Origin: an uncultured Peptostreptococcaceae bacterium
GTDB taxonomy: Bacteria > Bacillota > Clostridia > Peptostreptococcales > Anaerovoracaceae
Length of the DNA: 64,000 nt
Assembly: GCA_949740445.1 (NCBI GenBank)
Contig: CATJIF010000077.1
Location: 1-64,000 of the forward strand
Direction: 5' to 3'
Positions 7,001-16,725 of this stretch are shown here, one piece after another. The notes under the pieces were generated by a model, which saw only the letters and a program-made list of their open reading frames with translations, had not been told where the DNA came from and ran no database searches. A program made the translations under genes and the position numbers. The first letter of the stretch is position 1. The number at the start of each line of letters is the position of its first letter.

Positions 7001-9250
7001 ATGACTCAGAAAAAGCGAAAGCTCTGGTTTATCCTGATGACACTGACCTCGCTCATATATATCGTTTGGCGACTCTTTTTTACGCTGCCTCTGCACGACG
7101 GCATCCTGTCCCTGATTGCCGGGATTTCCCTCTTTGCGGCGGAGCTGATCAGCCATCTCGAAGCGTGGATTCACATGCGCTGCATCAGCCGCAGCTCCGA
7201 CATCTCCATGCCGGATGTGCCAAAGCACCTCTACCCTCACGTCGATGTGCTGATCGCCACCCACAGCGAGGATGCGGATCTTCTTTTAAAAACAGTCAAC
7301 GGATGCCTCCACATGGAATATCCCGACCCGTCAAAGGTGCACATCTATTTGTGCGACGACACCCATCGCCCGGAAATCGCGGCTCTTGCGCAGAAGATGG
7401 GAATCGGCTATCTGGGACTGTCCGAAAACAAAGATGCGAAAGCTGGCAATTTAAATCACGCGCTGGCAAAGACCGACTCACCGCTGGTTGCGACGTTCGA
7501 TGCCGACATGATTCCCCGCAGGGAATTCCTGATGAAAACCGTTCCTTATTTCTTTCTGCCCAAGATGATTGAAGAAAACGGCCACTGGCGCATGCGCACA
7601 GAGACGGAAGTCGACAAGGACTATACCATCGGCTTTATCCAAACGCCGCAGAGCTTTTATAACCCTGATTTATTTCAATTTAACTTTTTCGCAGAAAATA
7701 ACATCCCCAATGAACAGGACTATTTTTTCCGCGAGGTCAACCTGGGGCGCAACGCCAGCAATTCCGCCATCTATGCCGGTTCTAACACGGTCATTGCGCG
7801 GAAGGCTCTAAATGCGGTTGGCGGTATCCGTACAGGTACCATTACCGAAGACTTTGCAACCGGCATTGATATCCAGGCCAGCGGCTATACCACCTATGCC
7901 ATTGATACCGTGCTGGCCTCCGGACTGGCCCCCAACGACTTTACAAGCCTTTTGAAGCAGCGGCAGCGGTGGGGGCGCGGATGCGTACAAACCATTCGCA
8001 GCCTGGGGTTTTGGACCAGCAAGCTGCCCCTTTTGTCCAAGCTAAGCTATCTGAGCTGCCTGTTTTACTGGTGGACCTTTGTCCGGCGCCTCATCTACAT
8101 CCTTTCGCCGATTTTATATGTGGTGTTTGGTGTTCTGATCGTCCGCTGCTCGCTTGTAGAATTGCTGTGCCTCTGGCTGCCGTCCTACCTGATATACAAC
8201 CACACGCTGAAGCTCCTCTCCGGAAAGGTCCGCAATCAGCGATGGAGCAATATCGTAGACACCATTATCTGCCCCTATATGATTCTGCCGATCCTTTTCG
8301 AGACTTTGGGACTGCGCCTGCAAAGCTTTGCTGTAACGAAAAAGGAAAAAACGACGACAAAGACCGCACAGCTGCGCTATGCCATTCCGCACATGCTGCT
8401 CCTTGCAGCAACGGTGCCAGGAATCGCAATTTGCATCCGTGATATGCTTCTTTACCGCAGCCTCGGAAGCATCGTCGTTCTGTTCTGGCTGGCGATGAAC
8501 GGCTATTTTCTGCTTATGTCCGTGCTCTTTATGACCGGCCGGATAAATTTCAGAAGTGCAGAGCGCTATTACACAAAAATTCCATTAGAATTTTCCGTCG
8601 CTTCGCAGCACATCCAGGCTGAAACCTGCGATATATCGGAAAACGGCTTCGCCTTCCTTCTGGACTTTCCGGAATACGTTCCCTTTGATGAGGAAACCGC
8701 CTTTTCTCTGTGCGACCGGGGGCTCTGCGCCCTCGTGCACGGGAAAATCGTGCACGTAGAACAGCGGGGGAGCCTGTGGAAATACAGCGTGCAGCTCGCA
8801 CCGGAAGATACTGCGGATCGCCTGGAATACCTGCAGATCGTGTACGACCGCGAACCTTCGCTGGCTACAGGAATACAGACTACAGCCTATAGGGATCTAT
8901 CCGTATTCACCCGCAAAAAAATGGCCTCCTCCCTGCCCGCAAACCGCAGGCTGCCGAGAATCCCTCTGCAGCAGAACCTGACAACAACGGCCGGAGAGCC
9001 GGTTACTGTTGTGGATTTCAATTATCAGTACATAACAGTAACCGGGCTTGCAGGAAAGGCCGCCTGCCAGCTTCCGCTGGCCCCAGGCGTACTTTTGCGG
9101 CTAAAAAGGGTAGAAACAGGGGCGCAAAAAGAAACTCTGTATCTGATCGAAAACTGGAAGGAACTTTCCGGCAGCGTTCCGCTGCGGCGCGCGCTGCAGG
9201 CAATCTTGCAACAGGAGGTAACGTATGAAGAACAGGCTATCGCTATATAG
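7001..9250 (+). CDS. ccsA: Cellulose synthase catalytic subunit (GT2) with PilZ domain
   Basis: This 749-residue membrane glycosyltransferase is predicted to polymerise UDP-glucose and move the chain through the membrane. GT2 motifs are complete: D82, DD119-120, DAD167-169, TED282-284 and QRQRW at 320-324. Two membrane segments precede the catalytic loop and several follow. The C-terminal part is a PilZ domain with both c-di-GMP contacts intact, RSAER (518-522) and DISENG (544-549), so activity is probably turned on by c-di-GMP. The start at 7001 (MTQKKRKL) is chosen because the frame before it overlaps the CotH gene. The symbol follows the clostridial ccs cellulose operon and is by analogy; the polymer could be another beta-glucan. 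Confidence 0.88.
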   Translation: MTQKKRKLWFILMTLTSLIYIVWRLFFTLPLHDGILSLIAGISLFAAELISHLEAWIHMRCISRSSDISMPDVPKHLYPHVDVLIATHSEDADLLLKTVNGCLHMEYPDPSKVHIYLCDDTHRPEIAALAQKMGIGYLGLSENKDAKAGNLNHALAKTDSPLVATFDADMIPRREFLMKTVPYFFLPKMIEENGHWRMRTETEVDKDYTIGFIQTPQSFYNPDLFQFNFFAENNIPNEQDYFFREVNLGRNASNSAIYAGSNTVIARKALNAVGGIRTGTITEDFATGIDIQASGYTTYAIDTVLASGLAPNDFTSLLKQRQRWGRGCVQTIRSLGFWTSKLPLLSKLSYLSCLFYWWTFVRRLIYILSPILYVVFGVLIVRCSLVELLCLWLPSYLIYNHTLKLLSGKVRNQRWSNIVDTIICPYMILPILFETLGLRLQSFAVTKKEKTTTKTAQLRYAIPHMLLLAATVPGIAICIRDMLLYRSLGSIVVLFWLAMNGYFLLMSVLFMTGRINFRSAERYYTKIPLEFSVASQHIQAETCDISENGFAFLLDFPEYVPFDEETAFSLCDRGLCALVHGKIVHVEQRGSLWKYSVQLAPEDTADRLEYLQIVYDREPSLATGIQTTAYRDLSVFTRKKMASSLPANRRLPRIPLQQNLTTTAGEPVTVVDFNYQYITVTGLAGKAACQLPLAPGVLLRLKRVETGAQKETLYLIENWKELSGSVPLRRALQAILQQEVTYEEQAIAI

Positions 9251-10238
9251 TTCCCTTGCTCTGATCGCGCTTTTTATCATCCTCTTTATCGTCTCACTTT
9301 CTGCCATTGCCTGCGCGGCAGATTCCGGTCAACATCGACATGGCCCGGCGGAATCCGGGGCATTGTCCGTGCAGGGAACAGCGCTGTGCGCAGAGGATGG
9401 CTCCCCTGTAATTCTGCGCGGGCTGAGCAGCCACGGGCTCTCTTGGTTTCCGGAATATACAAACTATGCAACGCTGTGCACCTTGCGGGATTACGGAGCC
9501 AACGCCTTCCGCATCGCCGTATATCCGGCGCAGAATGACGGCTATCTGGAAGAGCCCAAGCTCAACGAAAAACTGCTGTCTGCTGCCATCGAAAACGCGC
9601 TGGCCGCAGACTTGTATGTGATTGTCGACTGGCACGTACTGCAGGACGAAAACCCATTAAAGCACAAAGAAGAAGCGAAGCGTTTTTTTGAAAACGTCGC
9701 CCGGCGCTATGGCCAGGAACCCGGCATTCTCTATGAGATATGCAACGAACCCAACGGAAACACTTCCTGGCGGGATATCCGCAGCTATGCTGCTGAAATC
9801 ATCCCTCTGATCCGAAGCCATGCACCCGATGCCGTCATTTTAGTCGGAACTCCCAACTTCTGCACTACGCTGGAGCAGGCGATACAGACGCCTCTGTCCT
9901 GCGAGAATGTGATGTATACCTATCACTATTATTCCAGCGTATCCGACTGCCGCTACGCCCGCAGCCAGATCAATAAAGCGCTGGACAACGGACTTCCCGT
10001 ATTCGTCAGCGAGTGGGGATATCAGGCAGAAAGCCCGACGCTGAGCAAAGATACAGAAGCGCTGGACACCTTTATGGATTTTTTGGAAGAGCAGGACATC
10101 AGCTGGATTAACTGGGCCCTCTCGAACAAGGATGAAAGCTATTCCTTCCTTGCTCCGGACTGCGAAACACTGTCCGGCTGGACAGAAGAACAGCTGAGCC
10201 CCTCCGGGCGGTATGTGATTTCACGGTTGCATCAGTAA
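9225..10238 (+). CDS. ccsZ: GH5 endoglucanase of the cellulose operon
   Basis: A 337-residue glycoside hydrolase family 5 enzyme. It has a signal peptide or N-terminal anchor (hydrophobic about 9-29), then a TIM-barrel domain. The general acid is in ICNEPNG (Glu175) and the nucleophile in FVSEWG (Glu263). RIAVYPA and DWHVL are typical beta-strand motifs. It would cut beta-1,4-glucan outside the membrane, as BcsZ and clostridial CcsZ do during cellulose export. Its start lies inside the synthase gene (26-nt overlap) behind CAGGAGG, so the two are translationally coupled. It is the last gene of the operon. Confidence 0.88.
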   Translation: MKNRLSLYSSLALIALFIILFIVSLSAIACAADSGQHRHGPAESGALSVQGTALCAEDGSPVILRGLSSHGLSWFPEYTNYATLCTLRDYGANAFRIAVYPAQNDGYLEEPKLNEKLLSAAIENALAADLYVIVDWHVLQDENPLKHKEEAKRFFENVARRYGQEPGILYEICNEPNGNTSWRDIRSYAAEIIPLIRSHAPDAVILVGTPNFCTTLEQAIQTPLSCENVMYTYHYYSSVSDCRYARSQINKALDNGLPVFVSEWGYQAESPTLSKDTEALDTFMDFLEEQDISWINWALSNKDESYSFLAPDCETLSGWTEEQLSPSGRYVISRLHQ

Positions 10239-10291
10239 CAGCTTGCACTGGCAGCAATTTGTATTGACAATGCAGCACATATAAAATATGA

Positions 10292-10328
10292 AAAAGGACG
10301 GTGTGCCACCAGGGCTCCGTCCTTTTAA
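10292..10328. terminator. Bidirectional terminator between the cellulose operon and the S41 protease
   Basis: AAAAGGACGG (10292-10301) pairs perfectly with CCGTCCTTTT (10317-10326). A T-run is present on either strand, so it can end the rightward cellulose operon and the leftward gene cluster that stops at 10343. Confidence 0.85.
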
Positions 10329-10342
10329 AATGATCCACTCTT

Positions 10343-11827
10343 TTATTTTGCTTTCAGCAATTCAACTGCCTTCGCCAGCTGCTTATCGTCGTTATCGCCG
10401 CTGAGAAGGGCGAGCACCGAACGCTCTAGCGCCGTCATGGTCCCATAGTCCAGGCCCCCGTAAGGCGACATTCCCTGCTCGCGCTGAAATACCTTAATTG
10501 CCTCCACTGTAGCCTCATCCATCGTCGCATTGACCGTAAGATTCGCACCCAGCAGATTCAATCTCTGCTGCGCCGCATATACGTTCAGGCCAGTCTGCCC
10601 TTTATAATACTTTATCAGCTCCGTCATAGGCGCTAATTTTTCGTACTCGGCAACAATCTGCTCCTCGTTCAATCCCAGCCCGTTGATTACCTGCACATCG
10701 GGAGTGATTCCCACGTGGTTGATCGTGTGGCCGTCGGGCGTTAAGAAATAATACGTCGAAAGCTTCATGCTGCCGCCGTTTTTCAGCTCAGTAACTGTCT
10801 GCGCAATTCCCTTGCCGTAGGTCGTTGTACCTACCAGCGTAGCCGCCTTGTGGTCTTTCAGCGCCCCGGCCAGGATTTCCGAAGCAGAAGCGCTTCCGCC
10901 GTTAATCAGTACCACCGCAGGAAGCTCGGCGCTTCCGCTGCCCGTGGTTGCAAGCGTCCCCAGGCTTTCGCCCTGGCGGCTCATCTGCATGATAATTTTA
11001 TCCTCGCCGGGAATCATCAGGTTTGCCACGCCTGCCGCCGCACTGACGACACCGCCGGGATTGTTGCGCAGGTCTAAAATCATAGAGGTCGCCCCAGCCT
11101 CCATCGCTGCCTGACGGATTCTCCGGAACTCGCGGTCCGTATCGTTGTCAAACTTGGTAATCCGCACGTAAGCGATGGTATCCTCCATCATCTTCCACGT
11201 AACCGAATCGGTGCGAATTTTTTCGCGAGTGACCGTTACATTCAGCTTTGTACCGTTTCTGTCGATGCTCAGCGTTACTTGCGTGCCGATGTTTCCGCGG
11301 ATCAGGCTCTTCCATTCCTCCATGCTCTTTCCGCGCAGTTCTACATCGTCGACGCGCTCTATAATGTCGCCGCTTTTGATGCCTGCGGCCTCCGCAGGAG
11401 AGCCCGCCACCGGCGTTACTACGCGGCAGCGGCCATCGGCATTTTCCATGCTGATGCCCACGCCTTCAAATTCCCCCTGCACATCTTCTAAAAACTTGCT
11501 GGAGGATTCCTCCGTTTCGAAGTACATGCTGTAGGGATCTTCCAGCGCGTTAAACAGACCCTCATAAGCGCCATTTACCAGCATTTCGTAGGAAATTTCG
11601 TCTTTGTAGCTCTGCCGCATCGCCTGGATTAAAAGCGCCATAAAGGACAGCTCCTCTTTCAGCGACGCCTCGTCTGTCACATCTCTGGCCGCGCCGTAGG
11701 CCCGGCTTCCGGATGCGCCATAGATGACGGGAATTCCCATCAGCAGCGTGGTTACGATCAGAATGATCGCAATGAAAAGCGCCAGCCCGCGCTTCAGCTT
11801 CTTGTTGTTCTTGTGCATGTTGTACAT
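10343..11827 (-). CDS. S41 C-terminal processing peptidase (CtpA/CtpB type)
   Basis: A 494-residue membrane-anchored serine protease. A signal anchor (about 14-35) is followed by a PDZ domain (about 120-200), then the S41 catalytic core with Ser314 in GGSASASEILAG and Lys339 in TTYGKG. The 25-residue spacing matches the Ser/Lys dyad of CtpB. A peptidoglycan-binding helical module is at the C-terminus (YAAQQRLNLLG ... AIKVFQREQGMSP). Such enzymes trim exported proteins; CtpB takes part in sporulation signalling in Bacillus, but that role is not shown here. The start at 11827 (MYNMHKNNKK) is preferred because AGGGGG lies about 9 nt before it; a longer frame from 11905 has no site. Confidence 0.9.
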   Translation of the reverse strand: MYNMHKNNKKLKRGLALFIAIILIVTTLLMGIPVIYGASGSRAYGAARDVTDEASLKEELSFMALLIQAMRQSYKDEISYEMLVNGAYEGLFNALEDPYSMYFETEESSSKFLEDVQGEFEGVGISMENADGRCRVVTPVAGSPAEAAGIKSGDIIERVDDVELRGKSMEEWKSLIRGNIGTQVTLSIDRNGTKLNVTVTREKIRTDSVTWKMMEDTIAYVRITKFDNDTDREFRRIRQAAMEAGATSMILDLRNNPGGVVSAAAGVANLMIPGEDKIIMQMSRQGESLGTLATTGSGSAELPAVVLINGGSASASEILAGALKDHKAATLVGTTTYGKGIAQTVTELKNGGSMKLSTYYFLTPDGHTINHVGITPDVQVINGLGLNEEQIVAEYEKLAPMTELIKYYKGQTGLNVYAAQQRLNLLGANLTVNATMDEATVEAIKVFQREQGMSPYGGLDYGTMTALERSVLALLSGDNDDKQLAKAVELLKAK

Positions 11828-11924
11828 CTTGTAATTCCCCCTTTGGTGTTTCCCCCTGTTTCTTCTGTTGCAGTATCGTATAAAAATATAGAAACGCGCA
11901 GGCATCGCCTGTGCCTTTTCGTTC

Positions 11925-12374
11925 TTACAAAATCTGTATATTCAGCCGGGAATGGGATTCGCTCAGCCCTCGCAGGCTGACGGCGTAATCAATGTGCAGC
12001 GTTGCCGAATCCCCCTCTGCCATACCGCACTTGATATTGTTTTCGATGTGGTTTGTTAAGACCTCCATTTCGATGGCGCCGTATGGCGTGTCGTAATATC
12101 CTTCGTAGCGTTTTCCCTTCCGGAATTCCATCACTGTATTGATGGGCATCGACCTTCCAAAGCGCTTCATGCGCACGGTATCGTCGGTAATTTTCAGCGA
12201 GGTGGTACATCCCTCCATGCCGGACAGCTCTGTTTCTTTATACAGCAGGTAGACCGAGCCGTTTTTTTCGTAAAGCTGTCCCTCGGTCATAAATTCCATC
12301 ACCTCTTCTTCGACATCGTCTGCTCCGTCATTCGTCACCTGCCTGCCGACGATTTTCAGCATTATATCTCGCAT
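11925..12374 (-). CDS. DUF1934 beta-barrel protein (YwiB-like)
   Basis: A 149-residue protein with the small DUF1934 beta-barrel pattern: SLKITDDTVRMKRFG, FRKGKRYEGYYDTPYGAIEM and a C-terminal LHIDYAVSL strand. No enzyme activity is known for the family. Its start overlaps the 3' end of ddl by 47 nt, so the two are coupled. The next gene downstream is the S41 protease, 97 nt away. An alternative start is ATG 12362 (MLKIVG). Confidence 0.8.
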   Translation of the reverse strand: MRDIMLKIVGRQVTNDGADDVEEEVMEFMTEGQLYEKNGSVYLLYKETELSGMEGCTTSLKITDDTVRMKRFGRSMPINTVMEFRKGKRYEGYYDTPYGAIEMEVLTNHIENNIKCGMAEGDSATLHIDYAVSLRGLSESHSRLNIQIL

Positions 12375-13422
12375 ATCCTAATTCCACAATCCTTTCTATC
12401 AGCTGCGGGTAAGACAATCCCGACTGCATCCACAACCGGGGAAACATACTATACTCTGTAAAGCCGGGAATGGTGTTGATCTCGTTGATATAGACTGTAC
12501 CGTCGCACTTGTCGATGAGAAAATCCACCCGGGCAAAGCCCGTGCCGTCGATAGCCTCATAAGCGGCTTTTGCCATGGCCCGAAGGCGTGCTTCCTGCTC
12601 CTGGCTCAGCTCTGCCGGAATGCACAGCTTTGTCTTATCCCCTGCATTGTATTTTGAATCGTAATCGTAAAACTCTTCGTTTGCGGAGATGATTTCTCCG
12701 ACCGCGCTCAGTTGCGCCTCGTAATTGCCCAGCACCGCAATCTCCACCTCGCGGCAAAAGATACCCTGCTCGACGATGATCCGCCGGTCGTAGCGCAGCG
12801 CCGACATCAGCGCCTGCGCAAGCTCTCTACGGTCTTTCACCTTGGAAAGCCCTACGCTCGAACCCATGTTGGCCGGCTTTACGAACGCCGGATAGCCGAT
12901 TTCCCGCTCTATTTTCTGCATCAGGGCCTCGCTATCCCTTGAAATTTCTTCCCGGTTCGTCCGCAGATAACCGGGCTGCGTTAATCCCGCGCGGTGAAAG
13001 ATATCGCGGGCAACGATTTTATCCATAGCCACCGCCGAACTTAAAACACCGCATCCAGCATAGGGAATGTTCATGCTCTCGAACAGTCCCTGGAGGGTTC
13101 CGTCTTCGCCGTAAGGCCCGTGTAGAAGCGGCAGGGCAAAGTCGATGCGCTTCCCAAGGGAAAGGGGGCTGTCGCTTCCCATGATGATTTCATACGTTTC
13201 CGGATGCTCGCTCAGCGCCCGCTGCGCCAGCGCCTCCCAGCGCCCATCTGCAATATATTCCGTCGGCCCGTCGTAGAGAAGCCACTTTCCCTGGCGGGTA
13301 ATACCGATGAGGATAAGCCTGAATTTGCTCCGGTCGATCACCCGGAGCACCGAAGCTGCCGACATCAGCGATACCTCGTGCTCTTCCGATCTGCCGCCGA
13401 AAAAAATTCCTATCTTTGTCAT
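12328..13422 (-). CDS. ddl: D-alanine--D-alanine ligase
   Basis: A 364-residue cytosolic ATP-grasp ligase that joins two D-alanines for the peptidoglycan precursor. The N-terminal GGRSEEHEVSLMSA contacts the first D-Ala. PANMGSSVGLSK lies in the ATP-grasp central domain. FYDYDSKYNAG is the omega loop with the YxxKY-type ending of D-Ala:D-Ala ligases rather than D-lactate ligases. RVDFLIDKCDGTVYINEINT provides the metal ligands. The start at 13422 has AGGAGG 8 nt upstream; an in-frame extension of 40 residues to 13542 lacks conserved sequence. It overlaps the DUF1934 gene. Confidence 0.95.
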   Translation of the reverse strand: MTKIGIFFGGRSEEHEVSLMSAASVLRVIDRSKFRLILIGITRQGKWLLYDGPTEYIADGRWEALAQRALSEHPETYEIIMGSDSPLSLGKRIDFALPLLHGPYGEDGTLQGLFESMNIPYAGCGVLSSAVAMDKIVARDIFHRAGLTQPGYLRTNREEISRDSEALMQKIEREIGYPAFVKPANMGSSVGLSKVKDRRELAQALMSALRYDRRIIVEQGIFCREVEIAVLGNYEAQLSAVGEIISANEEFYDYDSKYNAGDKTKLCIPAELSQEQEARLRAMAKAAYEAIDGTGFARVDFLIDKCDGTVYINEINTIPGFTEYSMFPRLWMQSGLSYPQLIERIVELGYARYNAENRRQAGDE

Positions 13423-13528
13423 TGCCTTGCCTCCTGTATTCCATTCAGGGCAGTCGAGTTCTTTCGCTTTTTCGGTCTTTCTTCCCCGCTTCGCCGCATT
13501 GGATTTTATGCAAACGCCGCCTGCCGCT

Positions 13529-13990
13529 TCAGCTGTTTTCACTTGCGCTGTTGCGCCTCTCTGCCAGCAGGTCGCGGATCTCCAGCAGAAGCTCCGCTTC
13601 TGTCGGCGCTTTTTTCTCTTCCGCTGCCCCGGCAGCCGCAGCCTCTACTTTTTTGCGGGATTCTGCCATATCCTTGGCTTTATTGATCGCTTTTACCACA
13701 AAGAGAATGGAAAACCCGATGATGAAAAAGTCGATCAGCGTCTGGATAAAGTTCCCGTAAGCGATGGCGTTTTCCACAAGGGAGCCATCCTCAGCAACCG
13801 TGGTTCCGATTACGAATTTTAAGTCCTTAAAATCCACGCCGGCGGTCAGCATGCCGATGACCGGTGTAATCAGATCTGTCACTATAGAAGATACTACCTT
13901 GGAAAACGCGCCGCCCACGACGACGCCGACAGCCATATCCACTACATTGCCCTTCAATGCAAAATTTTTAAATTCCTGTATCAATCTCAT
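13529..13990 (-). CDS. mscL: Large-conductance mechanosensitive channel MscL
   Basis: A 153-residue inner-membrane channel that opens under membrane tension to relieve osmotic shock. The canonical N-terminus MRLIQEFKNFALKGNVVDMA and first pore helix VGVVVGGAFSKVVSSIV are complete; a second membrane helix (FFIIGFSILFVVKAIN) and the cytoplasmic helix follow. The C-terminal linker is alanine- and glutamate-rich. The start at 13990 is fixed by the conserved N-terminus. It lies 77 nt after hslO on the same strand. Confidence 0.95.
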   Translation of the reverse strand: MRLIQEFKNFALKGNVVDMAVGVVVGGAFSKVVSSIVTDLITPVIGMLTAGVDFKDLKFVIGTTVAEDGSLVENAIAYGNFIQTLIDFFIIGFSILFVVKAINKAKDMAESRKKVEAAAAGAAEEKKAPTEAELLLEIRDLLAERRNSASENS

Positions 13991-14067
13991 CGTGTGTTTC
14001 CTGTATCCCTTTCCTTTTTTCCAGGCCGCGCGCAGCAGACGCTCCTTCTGCTGTACGGCTTTGTTTC

Positions 14068-14985
14068 TCAGCGCAGCTCTGCAAGCAGCCGCCGCAGGCA
14101 CGCTTCGTCGAAGAGATATTTCTTCCGGCAGAACTGGCACGTCAGCTCCGCCCTGCCATCCTCTTCCAGGATTGCCTGCAAGTCATCGGCACCTATGCTC
14201 ATCAGCGCCTGCTCCAATCTGTCCTGGCTGCAATCGCAATTCCATCCAATCTGCCTGTAACCCAATGGCTCTACGGCAAACGCTTCGGGCATCGACGCAA
14301 ATATCCGTGAAAGCAGTTCTTCGATCACGCCTTCCGGCGTCTTTTCTGCTGATTCCTGCACCGTTTCCTCGATCAGCGTGCTGATGGGTGTCATCTGCGA
14401 AATCATCTCTTCCAGCGCCGTAACCGAGGCCGGCTCGGCGCCAGGCAGCATCTGGATGATCATTCCGCCGCTGGCCGCTACGCTGTAATCCGTGGCAATG
14501 CGTACACCCAGTGCCACGGAAGACGACTGCTGCTCCGATACGAAGAAATACGCGGTCAAATCCTCGGCAATTTCCCCGTTGACCAACTCAATCCGGCCTA
14601 CATAAGGTTCTTTCAGTCCCATATCTTTGATTACTGTTATCGTGCCGATACCGATGGCGCCGCCTACATCCAATTTCCCGTTGGCCTTCAGCGGAAGCTC
14701 CACTTCCGGATTGGAAATATAGCCCTTTACGCTTCCGTCGCCCCGGGCCGATGCCAGAACCTCCCGGGCAGGCCCATCTCCTTTAAATTGTACGGTTAGC
14801 TTGTCGTCGGGATTTTTCAGCATCAGTCCCATCAGCCCCGCCGCCGTCAGCACGCGGCCCAAGGCCGCGGTGGCTACCGGCGTAGTATCGTGGATCCGCC
14901 GGCTCTCCTCCACCATGGATGTCGTTATAGCCAGATATACGCGAAATGAGCCGCTTTTATCCATGGCAATGATTGCTTTATTCAT
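14068..14985 (-). CDS. hslO: Hsp33 redox-regulated chaperone
   Basis: A 305-residue cytosolic holdase turned on by oxidation. The C-terminal zinc switch is intact: Cys250 and Cys252 (CDC) with Cys283 and Cys286 (CQFC). The substrate-binding domain includes GLMGLMLKN-like and YFFVSEQQSSSVALGV segments typical of the family. It starts 12 nt after the stop of the phosphoglucomutase gene, so the two are probably co-transcribed. Confidence 0.95.
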   Translation of the reverse strand: MNKAIIAMDKSGSFRVYLAITTSMVEESRRIHDTTPVATAALGRVLTAAGLMGLMLKNPDDKLTVQFKGDGPAREVLASARGDGSVKGYISNPEVELPLKANGKLDVGGAIGIGTITVIKDMGLKEPYVGRIELVNGEIAEDLTAYFFVSEQQSSSVALGVRIATDYSVAASGGMIIQMLPGAEPASVTALEEMISQMTPISTLIEETVQESAEKTPEGVIEELLSRIFASMPEAFAVEPLGYRQIGWNCDCSQDRLEQALMSIGADDLQAILEEDGRAELTCQFCRKKYLFDEACLRRLLAELR

Positions 14986-14997
14986 TCGTATGTTCCT

Positions 14998-16725
14998 TTA
15001 CTGCATCAGCTGCGGCAGCTCCTGCTTCATCGCCGCGATTACTGCATCCGAATCCTGCGCTGTTTCTCCCTTGGCGCTGAGGTAAATCTTCAGCTTGGGT
15101 TCCGTGCCCGAAGGCCGCACGATAAAGCCGGAACCATCCTCCAGATTGTATTCCAGCACGTCGGATTTGGGCAATCCCGTGTTGTCGTTCTTATAATCCA
15201 CGCGCTTGGTTACGGCCTTGCCGATTACCTCTGCCGGCGGGTTGTTCCGCAGGCTTTCCATGATCGACGCCATCTTCTCCATGCCAGCAGCGCCTTCAAA
15301 GACAAAATCCATCAGGTCATTTCTGTAATAGCCGTAGATCTGGTACAGCTCCTGCAGACGGTCCGGAAGGGATGTTCCTGCACTCTTGTAAAATGCTGCC
15401 ATTTCGCAGATCAGCATCGACCCATTGACCGCATCCTTATCGCGCACATAAGGTCCGGACAGATAGCCGTAGCTTTCCTCGAAGCCGAAGATAAACCGGT
15501 TTTCCTCTCCGTCCTTTTCTAGCCATCCGATCTGCTCGCCGATAAACTTAAACCCGGTCAGTACATTGCGGATCTCCACGCCGTAATGCGCCGCCACCGC
15601 TTCTGCCATCTTCGACGACACAATCGTCTTAATCGCTACCGGACGTTCGGGCAGCTTCTTGACCTGGCACAGAAAATCCAGCAGCAGGATGCCGACCTCA
15701 TTTCCGGTAATCAACACGTAATCTTCGCCGTGCTTTGCCGCAATGCCCACGCGGTCGCAGTCCGGGTCGGTGGCCAGCAGCAGATCCGGCGTCGCAAGCT
15801 GTCTGCACAGCTCAAGCCCCAGCGCCAACGCTTCCTTCTTCTCTGGATTGGGGTAGGGGCAGGTGGGAAAGTCGCCGTCCGGAAGCTCCTGCTGCGGCAC
15901 GACAGTCACTTTTCCGACACCGATTTCTTGCAGAATCCGGCGCACCGGCTTATTTCCGCTGCCGTTTAAGGGCGTATAGACCACCTCTAAATTTTTGCAG
16001 CCGTTAAAGCCCGTGCTCTGGGCCTTTACCGCCTCCATGTACGCATCAATCGTCTCTTGCGGAATCTCGGTAATCCCGCTGTCGCATGCGGCCATCTTAA
16101 CGTCGCGGAAGATGTCAATCGACTCGATTTCCCGCAATACTGCATTGGCCTGCTCGATGTTCATCTGGCAGCCCTCGTCGTTGTACGCCTTATAGCCATT
16201 GTACTTTGCCGGATTGTGGCTGGCGGTAATCATAATGCCTGCCGCACAGTGATAATACCGGACGGCAAAGGATAGCGCTGGCGTAGGCATCAGTTCTTTA
16301 TACAAATACACGTCGATGTCGTTGGCAGCAAGCACTCTAGCCGCCACCCGGGCAAACTCCGGCGACAGATTGCGGCTATCGTAGGCGATAGCGACTGCCG
16401 CCCGCTTTCCCTTTTTAAACAGCGTTTTTTTCACCGCATAGCGTTCGTTTACATAGTTCGCCAGGCCCTGCGTTGCCCGCGCTACCGTGTGCACATTCAT
16501 GCGGTTTGTGCCCGCGCCCAAAATGCCGCGCAGGCCGCCGGTTCCAAACTCCAGCTCACGGTAAAACCGTTCGTAAATCTCCGTCAGCGCCTCTTCATCT
16601 TCCGGATTTTTCTTTAGCGCGTCGGCATATTGCTGCAATTCCGCTTTCAGTGTTTTATCTAAATTCGAGTATTCCAGCCAAAGCCTGCACGTCTTTAATA
16701 CGCCATCATATTTCCCTGTGCTCAT
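14998..16725 (-). CDS. Phospho-sugar mutase (phosphoglucomutase/phosphomannomutase)
   Basis: A 575-residue alpha-D-phosphohexomutase, interconverting hexose 6- and 1-phosphates through a phosphoserine. MITASHNPAKYNGYK carries the catalytic Ser (about 169), ATDPDCDRVG the metal ligands, FGFEESYGYL the sugar-binding loop and VRPSGTEPKLKIY the phosphate-binding loop. Length and order match the PgcA-type enzymes of Firmicutes. It would supply glucose 1-phosphate for UDP-glucose, the substrate of the cellulose synthase, though it is in a separate operon. The start at 16725 (MSTGKYDG) has AGGGAGA about 10 nt before it; ATG 16746 is the alternative. Confidence 0.92.
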   Translation of the reverse strand: MSTGKYDGVLKTCRLWLEYSNLDKTLKAELQQYADALKKNPEDEEALTEIYERFYRELEFGTGGLRGILGAGTNRMNVHTVARATQGLANYVNERYAVKKTLFKKGKRAAVAIAYDSRNLSPEFARVAARVLAANDIDVYLYKELMPTPALSFAVRYYHCAAGIMITASHNPAKYNGYKAYNDEGCQMNIEQANAVLREIESIDIFRDVKMAACDSGITEIPQETIDAYMEAVKAQSTGFNGCKNLEVVYTPLNGSGNKPVRRILQEIGVGKVTVVPQQELPDGDFPTCPYPNPEKKEALALGLELCRQLATPDLLLATDPDCDRVGIAAKHGEDYVLITGNEVGILLLDFLCQVKKLPERPVAIKTIVSSKMAEAVAAHYGVEIRNVLTGFKFIGEQIGWLEKDGEENRFIFGFEESYGYLSGPYVRDKDAVNGSMLICEMAAFYKSAGTSLPDRLQELYQIYGYYRNDLMDFVFEGAAGMEKMASIMESLRNNPPAEVIGKAVTKRVDYKNDNTGLPKSDVLEYNLEDGSGFIVRPSGTEPKLKIYLSAKGETAQDSDAVIAAMKQELPQLMQ

